In this document: positions 1 through 10,438 of the stretch, piece by piece
How positions within the stretch are numbered: the stretch's first letter is position 1
Layout: each line of letters starts with the position of its first letter
Source: Poecilobothrus nobilitatus
Taxonomy: Eukaryota; Arthropoda; Insecta; Diptera; Dolichopodidae
NCBI GenBank assembly: GCA_947095535.1
Contig: OX352774.1
Coordinates: 175,272,200 to 175,336,199, forward strand
Direction: 5' to 3'
DNA: 64,000 bases
Made by a program: the position numbers and the translations under genes
The notes under the pieces: model-generated
Told to the model about the DNA's origin: nothing
What the model saw: the letters and a program-made list of their open reading frames with translations, nothing else
The model's database searches: none

Positions 1-178
1 TTTCTAAAGAGGATAAGAATACCTCCTTAACCTCCTTGGAATACTTTGACAACTGAAACGAATTAAATTATTTCTGATAGTACTTGAGAAATGCAAAAAG
101 TTCTTGAGGTAAACAAATTAGGAGGATTAGATTGATGATTTTTTAGGTGTTCTTTAATAATGTCCTAAGAAATAAGAG

Positions 179-280
179 CGAAACGGCTTTATTTTCTTTT
201 GTTTTAAAGCTGTAATAAAATCGAAATCGCGATGTTTTTTAAGTTTGGTTTCATTACCGTTTCGACGGAAAAATAAAGTC
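179..280. repeat. Interleaved inverted repeats with CTTTATTTT arms
   Basis: CGAAACGG at 179-186 has an exact inverse CCGTTTCG at 257-264. CTTTATTTT at 187-195 has an exact inverse AAAATAAAG at 270-278. The two pairs are interleaved rather than nested, so they cannot form one simple hairpin. A CGACTTTATT word related to the second arm recurs at 2057 and in a true hairpin at 31257-31293. Confidence 0.45.
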
Positions 281-758
281 GTATAGGCCTTTTTTCCAAA
301 AACATATTATGTTTGTTAGGTTTTTGTATTCAGAACATGTTGTTGTTTCATCTTATTCCAAAAAGTTTGTTTGGTGTACTTTGGAAGTTTGGCTTCGTGA
401 GAGCAATGAATGTTTCTATAAAAATATATTCCCACTAGAAAATCCCCTGTGCAATTGCACAATTTCTATAGATTCAAAAACATTTACGTTATCATACTGA
501 CTCCCTTACTACCTGTATTAAGGGAGGGATTATTACATGTATTTTTTTTTAGCTTAGGTATATTAAGAACCTAACTAAAATAACTTATGGATTTTTAATT
601 TAATTTGAATTTTTTAGGTGTAGGGTATAAATAAGCCGGTTGCATCGACTTACTGTTCTTTTACTTGTTTTTTTTTTTGCTTGAAAAAAATTTGCTGAAT
701 TTATTTTATTTAAATGTACTTTGGAAGAGGTCTTTACTATATTTAATAAAAGATTCAT

Positions 759-1580
759 GTCTCTGATAATGAAATTTCATAAATTTTCGGGGGCTTTTTT
801 TTTGTGACTGTCGTTTTCGACAGCTTTTTAATTTAATTGTCTAATAATAAATTAGTACAAATTTATGAATCAATTGTGAGAGAAGGCTTCTAAAATGATA
901 TTTTCTATGTTATTTTTTCTTTTTTTTTAAGAAAAATATCCATTTCTATAATATTTAGTAAGTTTCTGATTTCTGTTATGAAATATAATTAGCTAAATCT
1001 GCCGAATTTTATATTAATAAAAAAAATTCGAATATTTTATGTTATATCAAAAATGCAGCTTAAAAAATCAAAATTCCAACCTAAATAAACAAAACTATTT
1101 TAAAGTCTGTTACGAAGCTTTTACCAGCTTTTATACTAATGAAAACAAAATCAAAAATAAAATCGGCCTATTATTTTTTTTTTATAAATATGAGACTTAC
1201 TATAAACTTTGCTCTTTTCACTTTCAGGCGTTTTAATTTTATTAAGAGTACCTATTCTTATTTTTTTTTTCCAAAACAAAGATTGAAAACGCCAACAGAA
1301 GATTAATAATTTATTTTTAATTTACCGCTGCGACCAGTTCATAATGGATGTGGCGGTCAAATTTAAAAATTAAAAATTTGCTAAATTTATATCGAAAATG
1401 TGTGTTTTTTAAGTATGTACTTTTCCTTTTTTGACTGTACTCACTTTTAATGAACGGTTTGTGTCTCTGATAATATTTGGTCTCTGGTAATAATATTTAC
1501 TAAATTTATTTATATTTTTAATTAACAGTTTGTGTCTCTTGATAATACTTTGAGTCAAAGATTTGTGTCTCTGGTAATAA
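759..1580 (+). repeat. Dispersed TGTCTCTGRTAAT-like motif, five copies
   Basis: The word occurs near 759-770, 1461-1474, 1479-1494, 1531-1546 and 1564-1579, as GTCTCTGATAAT or GTCTCTGGTAAT and close variants. Three of the copies are preceded by TTTGT. Spacing is irregular, so this is not a simple tandem array. It may be the skeleton of a degraded repeat or a cluster of protein-binding sites. Confidence 0.45.
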
Positions 1581-2880
1581 AATTTTAAATTATTAAATAA
1601 AAATACAGAAATATCATCATTGCCAGTTTAGTTTACATTCAGTGTGAGTGTTTTATTATAGATATAAAATATATTTTTTTACATGTTGGCAAGGTCTCGC
1701 CAATATCTTTATGTATTATATTATAGATTTTGCAGAAGCTTTAAGTAAAACAAATTGTAGTAAAGACAAAACTTATAACTTCTGCAAAAAGGGATACACA
1801 TTTTCTTGTTCAGAAATTTTTAAGAGTAATAAGATTAGGATGGATAATTACAAATTCCTAGTTGTTTATATATGTATATCTAAGAAAGTTAATAAGGAAG
1901 GGGTTTATTTATAGCTATATGTATTGTAAAAGATTCCAACCACATCAGGTATAATAATAAAAATCATCCAGTTTTAACAAAAAGTATTAAAATAATGTGT
2001 TATTGGGCATTGCAGTATGTTGGATTATAAATAAAATAATTTTTTATGATAAAGTACGACTTTATTTTATTTTCAGTTTCGGCATTATTTCAGTTTCAAA
2101 ACGATAATAAGACCGAATATTAAAATGTGAGATTTATCCTTTACTTCCTTGTCGATAAGGAATGAAAACTGTATCTGTTGTGTTGTTGTTTGACATAAAA
2201 GTTAATAATAAATTAAAATCTTCTTTTTTTTAAATTAATTTTTCTATTTTTTAATGAAAAGAAATTTTTATTTTTTAGAATTTTTTAGAAACAAAAACAA
2301 TTTTTTTTCTGTTCAACGTTTTTTTGAAAAACAAATGCTGCTTCTTCAAAAAAGTCCAAAATGAGTGAAACATTTTTTTTGACGAATTTACCATTAATTT
2401 CAAAGTAAATTTTTCAAAGTATGCATTTGGTCTATACTTAATTTATTTTTTTTAATTTCTTTAAATATTTGACAAAGCACAGGTAAGAAAGGTAAGGTAA
2501 TCATTAATGCATGGCCATTCATTAATAGTAACAAATTTGTTTTTATTTAAAATTAATATCCACTGGCCTCGTTTTACCATTTATAAAGTGTGATTCGCAA
2601 GTAAGTGCCTTGACATATACCACCCTATGGAAAATACTGTGACAACAAAATTTTTGTATGGGGGCTAAGTTATCGGTCCAAAAGTTTTAGAACTATAGGG
2701 CATTAAAGAAGATTTGGGGCTGTTTTCTTTGTTTCGATTAAAAAACCCATAATTTCTGTTCCGAACAAGATTTTGGCATTCTGAAAAAAGATTCTGTTAG
2801 AATGAGATAAAAATGAGAATGAGAACTTAATTCATAAAAAATTGTAGGTGTTAAAATATTCTAATAGCCCTCTCATTGTA

Positions 2881-2903
2881 ATTGTTAAAGTGACTTTAAC
2901 AAT
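2881..2903. repeat. 23-bp near-perfect palindrome
   Basis: ATTGTTAAAG and CTTTAACAAT face each other across a 3-base centre. No role can be assigned from sequence. Confidence 0.6.
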
Positions 2904-3027
2904 TTTTTAGTATTAGAAGTTGAGTTACAAGTAGTTTATGTTTCGTCTTATCTCCTAAACGGTAAAAGAAAATTCCACGTATCATATATCAAATGAAAGC
3001 ATGAGAAGAGGGAATATTAGTTTGGAA

Positions 3028-3080
3028 ACTTTAGTTTAAAAAAACCCAAAAAAACTTTAGTTTAAAAAAATCAAAAAATA
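3028..3080 (+). repeat. Short tandem repeat (two units of about 25 bp)
   Basis: The words AACTTTAGTTTAAAAAAA and AAAA-rich spacers repeat twice in direct orientation. It looks like a local slippage duplication. Confidence 0.5.
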
Positions 3081-3389
3081 TTTTTATTCTCTGAGCTGTT
3101 ACTTTAGAATACGAAATGTTCTATCTATTGCAAGAGAATTAAACAAGTTTAGCACCGACTGATATCGTTGATTTAATTAACTCAATTTTGATCTCGTATT
3201 AATTCTGCAAGTAATGGCAAACCCGTATATGTTTTTAAGTCTAAACCGAAAGTATAAAAATATCATTTATGATTTAGGCACATCACATTACGTTTTCTAA
3301 GATATATTCAAAAAGTATCAATCTATTGCTTAATTTGAAGCTACAGACACCCTAAAAGAATTAACGAGTGATACTTCAACTGCTTTTTA

Positions 3390-4670
3390 GCACATTTCCA
3401 AAAAAATTTTGAAAAAATGTGCTTATTAGTTTCACTCTGTCCGTCCGTCCGTCCGTCCGTCCGTCCGTCCGTCCGTCTGTTTACAAAACTTCTACACCGT
3501 TAAAGATAGAGAAAAAAAATTTTAACCATAGGTAGGTCTTATAAAAAAAATAATTTTGTGGAACAACTTTTTCATGTAGCCCCCCCCATTACGGAGCTAC
3601 AGCCCCTCAAACTTTGAAAAAGCCCTATTTTTAAATGCATATATCTTATGTTCTGCTTAAGATTTTTTCATTCTGAAAACGTCATTCGACAGGTATTTCT
3701 TTTATCTTTGTAAATTAATATCAAAATTATACAATTTTTTTAAATTTAGTATTTAAATTTACCGTTATGTGAAAACCAAATTTTGCAAGATTTTTCTACT
3801 TTCATAACTCCGGCACGCTTCTAGATAGAAGCTTGAAATTTTGAGGCAAGAAAGAACTTTTAGAATTAGTATAAGTTTGCTCAGAAAATTTTTTCGGTCC
3901 ACCCCCTGTTTATGAGCTATTAGGGCTTAAAAATTGAAAATTTGCTATTTTTAAACACCTGTAACTTAGGAACCTGTACATATTTTACTTCTGCAAGATA
4001 TAAAAATTAAAGCTACAATAAAATATTTTTACGTGTGTTAAAGGTTTATTTTAATTGTAAAGGGTTCCAAAGTTGCAGCTCTTCAAAATTGCGAAAAAGC
4101 CCCATTTTCAGATATATATATTTCGGGCTCTACGTAATAATTTTGCAATATAAAACCGCCAGAAGATCGAAAATTTTATTATCTATATAAAACAATATCA
4201 AAATTATGTAATATTTTGTAATTTACTATTTAAATTTACCGTTATGTGAAAACCACATTTTGCATGAAATTTCTTTTTTCATAACTCCGGCACTCCTTTA
4301 GATAGGAACCTGAAATTTTGAGACAAGAAAGAACTTTTAGAATTAGTATAAGTTTCCTCAGAAAATTTTTTGGTAACACCCCCTCTTTAAGAGTTATTAC
4401 GCCTCAAAAATTGAAAATTTGCTATTTTTAGACACCTGTAACTTAGGCACCTGTACAAATTTTTCTTCGGCAAGACATGAAAATTAAAGGTTCAATAATA
4501 TATTTTTACGTGTGTTAACGGCTTTTCTTAGTTATATAGGATTCCGGACTTACGGCCCCTCAAAATTTCAAAAATGTCCTATTTTCACATTTTTTCTTAT
4601 TACATGAAATTTTCAAATTTTTGTGTAAGTCACACTTCTAAACAGTTTGTATTGAATTTTGGAAATGTGC
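3390..4670 (+). repeat. Family A dispersed repeat, longest copy, with inverted ends
   Basis: The left end GCACATTTCC at 3390-3399 is the exact inverse of the right end GGAAATGTGC at 4661-4670. Next to the left end is a second inverse, GAAAAAATGTGC. Then come a (TCCG)n block at about 3438-3477 and the words TTTACAAAACTTCTACACCG. Two direct units of about 475 bp follow (about 3603-4080 and 4081-4553), each with ACCGTTATGTGAAAACC, CATAACTCCGGCAC and CACCTGTAACTTAGG, plus the start of a third. The 3' flank GCTTTTAAAAACCGTTGG is shared with the 23.4-kb copy, so the true boundary may extend beyond the inverted ends. No coding potential is visible. It could be a non-autonomous DNA element or a Helitron-like repeat. 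Confidence 0.75.
3438..3477 (+). repeat. (TCCG)n microsatellite inside family A
   Basis: About ten copies of the tetramer lie at the position where the other family A copies have only a few CTGTCCGTC-like repeats. It has probably expanded in place from the element's own sequence. Confidence 0.9.
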
Positions 4671-7017
4671 GCTTTTAAAAACCGTTGGTTTACATTCTAC
4701 CTTGATTTTTAGGATTACGATTATTTATTTAGTAGAACCAAAATATATCTGCGTATCTGGAAACAGATTTACAAACCCCAAACTGAACTTAATTATTTAA
4801 ATCCAAAATCAGTTCAGAAATAAGATATTTAACGTCTATATAAAAGTAAAAAGTTTCCAGAAATTAACTTTACATAAAAATATGTGTTTTTTTTTTTAAT
4901 CCTTTTATCAATATTTTTTTTTTACAATTTTTATTTTTGTCTTTTTTTTTTTTTTAATTCCACAAAAAATTATTCTTTTTTTTTCATTTTCATTTTTTTA
5001 TAGTTTACTTTTTCTTTTTTATTATATTAAAACCCTAACCTATATTTTAAAAATGTAAATTTTTATGCTGTACTAAATTCTATTCATCTGTAAATAAAAT
5101 ATCTTGTAAAATATCTGAAAGATAAAATAAATAAATAAAAATAAGGAGAAAAAACACAATCAAAATCAAAAACATTCACATTAGACATCATCAGACAAAA
5201 ACCATTACAAAAAACATAAAAACACAAAAAATTAAAGAAAATAAACCTGATAAATTTTCATCATCAGAATTCATCCATTTATCCCATCATCACCGCCACC
5301 ATTATAAATATTAGTATAGGTAAATGAACCTAAAAAAAAAAAAATTTTTTTTTGAAGATACAAATCATAAAATATCAACAATTTATGATTATATTACTAA
5401 AAGGGGGTGGTTTTATTTTTCTTTCTTTCAATAACTATCACTGACATTTTTTTTTTTCGTTGTTGTTGTTTTTGTTTGTTACAAATCAACTGAACTATAT
5501 CTGAACAATTTATACACCGTGAACATTATCATATCATGGCAAATCTATTAAAAACAAGAGAGAAAGAAATTTTATATTTTATTTATTTATTTGGGACGTA
5601 AAACATTAGTTACGCATGTTAAACATTAAAAAATTTTCATGTGAAATGAAAAATACAGAACTAAAAAAGATTTTAAAATGATGGACAGCATAACCAACTA
5701 TTCAAAAAAAAAAAACAAAATTACAAAATCAATGATGATGATTTTTTGTTTCGACAAATTTTTCTGCCACTTTTTTTTTTTTCTTTAACAAACTGATTTT
5801 GTACCAAGCGACCGTCGATATCAAATGATATGGTTTTCATCTTAAAGTCATCCAGATTTTCTAATAATAAAAAATATAAAAATATTATCATCATTTTCAA
5901 TTTTCAAAAACAAAAAAAAAAACAAAACCAAAAACAAAAAATTATGAATGACGTTATCTTATTTACTAAAATTATTATTTATGTCCTTATACATATATGT
6001 ATGTAGATTGTAAGGATGTCTACACATAAATGTATCTATAACATATGAACATATATATACATTTATATAGATTTATTAAAATGTTTGAATATTTCTGTCA
6101 ATTTCGATTAACTATCGTACAATTCACGGTTGATTAACTTTTTGTCCATCATCATCATATCATCATTGTCACCATCATTATAATTTTCAAAGAACAAAAA
6201 AAAATGTGATCAACAAAACTTTAATGAATATTAGTGAAATAAAAATAGAGATGTTTGTTGGAAAATGTATAACTTACGTATATCATATAAAATTTGAAGA
6301 AAATTTTATGAAAAAAAAATCTTAAGATATTCAGGATTCAGGATTCATTGGCAAGTGGCTTAACAATTTAATTTAATAAATATTCGGAAGGATTTCAGAG
6401 CTTAAAAATATCATTCACAAAAGAAACTGTTTAGGCCTCAGTGTTTAAATTGTTACACATGGTGTAGTATCTAAGGGAGCGTTCGTTTAAATCCTATACA
6501 GTTCTTCTTGAAATATTTACTGGAAGGAAATTGATTTAAGTATCTTTCACTGTTTAAAATACTGATGGATATGCTGTGAAACACCCTGTATAATATAAAA
6601 ATAATAAAGTAAATAAATCAAGAAATATTTTGGAATAAAACTAAATTTATTTAGATACTTAACTTATTAATTTATATAATAAACTTCTCAACTAAAAGAT
6701 TGTCTGATAGATATAAGTAAATGTTACTGTAGGTTTCATTTGAATAAATTTATACAATTACAGACTACATACTTGCATAATTAATTAAATTAAGGAATTA
6801 ATATGTTTTTAGAAGTACAGAAGCGATTATATAGTATGTATAGTAAGTTTTCAGTTTTTATTACAAAATACATATTATCAAAGGTAAACTGGTCTAACAT
6901 TAATTAGTCATTATCACTGATATACTGTATGTCCTAGAGTTATTTTAATATTCTGTCTATTATTATTCAAAATAATTCTAAGATAAAATAAGAAATCTCG
7001 TTTTATTACTTTTATCA
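4671..7017. other. AT-rich noncoding stretch with A/T runs and CATCA words
   Basis: No gene is seen. It is dominated by A and T runs and by ATCATCAC / CACCATTATAA words near 5255-5305 and 6140-6180. The 5' portion carries the shared 3' flank of family A up to about 4710. Nothing else can be supported. Confidence 0.6.
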
Positions 7018-7312
7018 GACTCTTGCTGTAGTGTAGACTCCTACTGTGTAAACTTCTACTGTAAAAGACATCTACTGCAGTAAAGACTCTTACATCTGTA
7101 GTGTAGACTCCTACTGTAGTGTTGACTCCATCTATAATGTTGACTCTTATAACTGTAGTATTAAATTCTAGTATAGTGTATGTAGTGTTGAGTCCCACTG
7201 TAGTGTATGTAGTGTAGCGTCCTACTGTAAAGTAGTAGAAGTGTTGACTACTACTGTAATATATGTAGTGTTAACTTCTACTATAGTGTATGTAGTCTAG
7301 AGTACTCTCTAT
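7018..7312 (+). repeat. Degenerate minisatellite built on CTACTGTAGTGTA / TGTTGACTC
   Basis: About ten imperfect units of roughly 25-35 bp combine ACTCCTACTGTAGTGT, GTATGTAGTGTTGA and AACTTCTACTGT. Units differ in length and by point changes, which indicates an old array. A 94-codon open frame on the minus strand across it (6914-7198) is a by-product of the repeat. Confidence 0.85.
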
Positions 7313-8358
7313 AGCGTAAGTTCTCACTTTTTGTTTACTTTTTAGTTACTTTCATTTTTGGTTTTAATTCTTATTCAAACAACGTGTCTAGCAATAGATG
7401 GTAAACAATGCAAAATGTGTTAGATTGTGATAATGAATTAATAAAAAAATTTACATTAAAAACAATCTGAGGACACCGTAACGTTAATAAAAAAATTAAT
7501 ATAAAATACATAAAAAACATCAAATACATATAATTATTTTATTTGTAAAATGTGAAAACCTATATGTACATATATATGTATTTAAAAAATAAAAATAAAA
7601 ATGTCACCCTTATTATATCAAAATTTTTATACATATGTATATACAAATCATTTTCTATCATTTATTTAACATTTCATTAACATGCATTCATGTTATGCAA
7701 AATTAAAATGTATAATTCATATTAGAAAATTCACAATATGACTCCATCTTCTGTTATATTTTCTAACTGTTAAATGCAATAAATTTATAAGTTTATTTGT
7801 TTTCTTCATAGAAACAATGATTTATGAACTTGTAGCTCTTGTTTTGTACAGATTTTCTTTTTATTTCCTTCCTTTTTTATTTTTCAAATATTGTTTGATT
7901 GTTCTTTTTTTTTTTTTGTTTTTGTTTGTTTCAAAGTTTATTTGTATTAAGTTTTATTTTTGTTTTTATTTACTTTTTTCTAACTGGTTCTTTCTTTTTT
8001 TTTTTCTACATTTCGTGCAATTTGTTTTTGACATTTCGGCAGTTAAAAAACAAATTTGACAAAAAACAAAAAAGTTTTTATGTTTTTTTTCTCAGCAAGA
8101 CTTATACAATACTTTTTTTTTTAGAAAAAAACATACAAAATGTCTATGACTACTTCAAGTATGTACCTATCTTATAGATTTTTTATATTAAGGTATAGTT
8201 TAAGTATAAATCATAATAAATAAAATATTAAAGAAAAAGTAAAATATAAAGAAATATGAAAATCTGCAAATAATGTGGTGAAAGTTTTTGGTTTTTTTTA
8301 TTTTTTTTTTATTTTTATAAAATAATGTCATTTTAAATTTAAATTTAAAAAATTTAAA
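7313..8358. other. AT-rich noncoding stretch
   Basis: No gene or RNA is recognised. It contains T-rich tracts at 7850-8130 whose translations are Phe/Leu-rich low complexity. ACATATATGTAT-like words occur at 7560-7640. Confidence 0.6.
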
Positions 8359-9143
8359 GCTCAGTACACACGGGAGAGGAAAAATGGTAAAATTGAGAGA
8401 AAAATCTCGATAAAGTGATCTACATGTGTTAGTTTTATCATACCTCTACATAGACTCTATACTAGAATTTTTTGCTAGACATTTCTCTACCGTGTAAACA
8501 ATCTCTATGAAACAATCCATGTTTGTACATTTATAGTGACTTAACTGTAGATTTTCTTGAAAAATATACATTTTTACATGTAATACATAATATTGTGTAT
8601 GTATATGTATGTTTGTGTAAGTAATTGATTGTAAATATTTTTAAATAATTAAACTACTTTAAATAAATTTTAAAAATTAATAAAATTATATATTATTTAA
8701 CTTTTTCAAGAAAAAAATTAAAATCTGAATGGGATATACATAAAATATTCGAATTTAAATCCTTAACCGTCAACTCGTTCCAACAGTATAAGTATGTGTT
8801 TTTTGCACCCATTCTCAACTCAATATTTTCTATTTTTTTTTTTTATGATTTTTTTATTAATTAAATAACACAGGGTAATCGCAGCAGCTAACCGTAGAAC
8901 TTTTTGTAGTACGATGATCTATTTTGAATACAATTGAATTATTTGCTTTTCTTCACATTTACCATAGAGCAAAAATACATAGACAGTGTTAGCGGTCGCT
9001 AAAGAAAAATCTAAAACTCTATGAAAGTTTTTTCATTAAGTGAATTTTCTGTGGAGTTACACTCTCTTGTAAACACATTTGATAGAGGGATCTTTTGTTT
9101 TTGTAGAGCTCTACCTATTTTAGTCTATCGGTGTATACTTAGT
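8359..9143. mobile_element. Candidate MITE of about 785 bp with imperfect terminal inverted repeats
   Basis: The left end reads CTCAGTACACACGGGAGAG (from 8360). The inverse of the right end reads CTAAGTATACACCGATAGA (ending 9142). They match at about 14 of 19 positions. TTTAAA lies just outside both ends (8353-8358 and 9144-9149) and could be a target-site duplication, though that word is common in such AT-rich DNA. Both subterminal regions hold several CTCTA words and a GTGTAAACA / TGTTTACA-type inverse. No transposase frame is present, so if real it is non-autonomous. Confidence 0.5.
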
Positions 9144-10288
9144 TTTAAATATAACTTATGATAAGCTTAAATGTCTTAATAGTTAAAAATGGATTAAAAA
9201 GTTAGAATGATCCAATTGAAAGATGGAGAAAAATGTAATTTCAATTAAGGAAAATCTATATTTGAATTTTTTTTTTAAATATCTTTTCAAAAAAAAAGCT
9301 TTTGAACACAAACCCTGCTAAATATTTTTAAAAAAGTGTGCTAGTGTGTACTAGTAAGTGTGTACTATAACAAAAATAATACAAGCATTTTATGTCCAAT
9401 TTGTCGACAAATTATTGTAAAAAGCACAATCCAAATTTTTTTCTTAAATTTATTTTTTTTTATAACTTAATATGATATTACCATATATTATTATCGGAGT
9501 TTGGAATGTCTACTAACTTTACATGCCAATAATTGTAACATTAATATTAATCAAAACTCCAATAATATCACATATAGTATTCATTCCTGTGGGGAAAATT
9601 GCCGAATTCGTTTAGAATATATAACTGATTTTTTTTAAAACTGCAGTTAACAGACGAGAATCAAACTGTTAACATTAGAATTAAAATCCATTTTAAATTA
9701 TTGAAATTTAAACTGATTTGATTATATAATGGATTATTGTAGAGTTATCTTATTATTCTTACAAGTACATTCACTTAGATTTAAATGCCTATGATGAGAT
9801 CTGATCTGATTCAATACAAAAACACATTTTTTCCTCGTGTATACCCAACAATTAAAATAAAATATAGACATTTACTTTACAAAATTGATAATAAATTTCA
9901 GATTTCTATAAATATTTAAGTTTTGACATCATAAATTCAATATAAAAAAACTATTTTTAGTATTTAATAAGAGAAATTTTTCAACATTAACTACTCGTAT
10001 TACTAAAGAAAGTTACTATATGTATAACTATTTTTAAATAATGATTGCTTCTATTAAATAACATATGTATATGCATGTAAAAAAAATTTCATAATTAGTT
10101 TTTATTAATTTGAAAATCCCAGAAACCCAAAATAACTCAATTAAAATCTTCATCAACATAATAAAGAAAGACCATAAACCCACATATTTGGAAACAAAAT
10201 ATAGGGAAAAATAGAATAAAATTTATTTTTTTCTTTTTTTTTTCATTTTCATTTTCAGTTTTTTTTTTGTTTTCTTTTTGTACAACAG
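9144..10288. other. AT-rich noncoding stretch
   Basis: No gene is recognised. An imperfect stem-loop lies at 9489-9567 and is listed separately. The remainder is A/T runs and unremarkable unique-looking sequence. Confidence 0.6.
9489..9567. other. Stem-loop with 14-bp arms
   Basis: The arm at 9489-9502 ends in GGAGTTT and pairs with the arm at 9554-9567 starting AAACTCC. There is one C-A mismatch in 14 pairs and weaker pairing further out. The loop is about 51 nt, longer than usual for an animal microRNA precursor. It may be a small foldback remnant. Confidence 0.45.
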
Positions 10289-10438
10289 CAGGCTACTGAT
10301 TGAATTTTCATCACAAATAATTAGATATGAAATTGGCACGTGTTTTCAATTGATAAAAATCTTAAGTCAATCCTCCAGCAGTCAATTCATTCACCATCGT
10401 AATCATCAGATAATTAAATGCGAATGTATAAGCAAGAG
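10289..10438 (+). other. Exon-like segment, 150 bp, open in one frame
   Basis: A T-rich tract ending TACAACAG (AG at 10287-10288) precedes it, and AAGAG followed by GTATGC (GT at 10439-10440) follows it. One frame is open across the whole 150 bp, giving a 49-codon peptide that includes RLLIEFSSQIIRYEIGTC. The segment is less homopolymer-rich than its surroundings. No domain is recognised and the peptide resembles no family I know. The donor fits the consensus only weakly. Chance occurrence is quite possible. Confidence 0.2.

Larger units (their letters stand above)
1..3389. other. AT-rich noncoding stretch
   Basis: No gene is recognised. It holds several copies of a TGTCTCTGRTAAT-like word (759-1580), an interleaved pair of inverted repeats near 179-280, a 23-bp near-palindrome at 2881-2903 and a short tandem repeat at about 3028-3080. 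An 88-codon open frame at 1648-1914 has no recognisable domain, and its length is within chance expectation at this base composition. The stretch 2560-3110 has fewer homopolymers and more mixed sequence than its surroundings, so it may be an old dispersed repeat, but no second copy was seen here. Confidence 0.6.

Noticed and set aside
1648..1914. 88-codon open frame on the plus strand
   Set aside because: Length within chance expectation at this composition, no domain, no upstream signals and no splice support.
3390..4670. Family A as a protein-coding transposon
   Set aside because: No open frame of useful length lies between the inverted ends in any copy.
6914..7198. 94-codon open frame on the minus strand, longest in the window
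   Set aside because: Most of it is the translation of the minisatellite at 7018-7312.
7817..8177. Two overlapping Phe-rich open frames resembling membrane proteins
   Set aside because: They are translations of T-rich low-complexity DNA; hydrophobicity comes from TTT and TTA codons.
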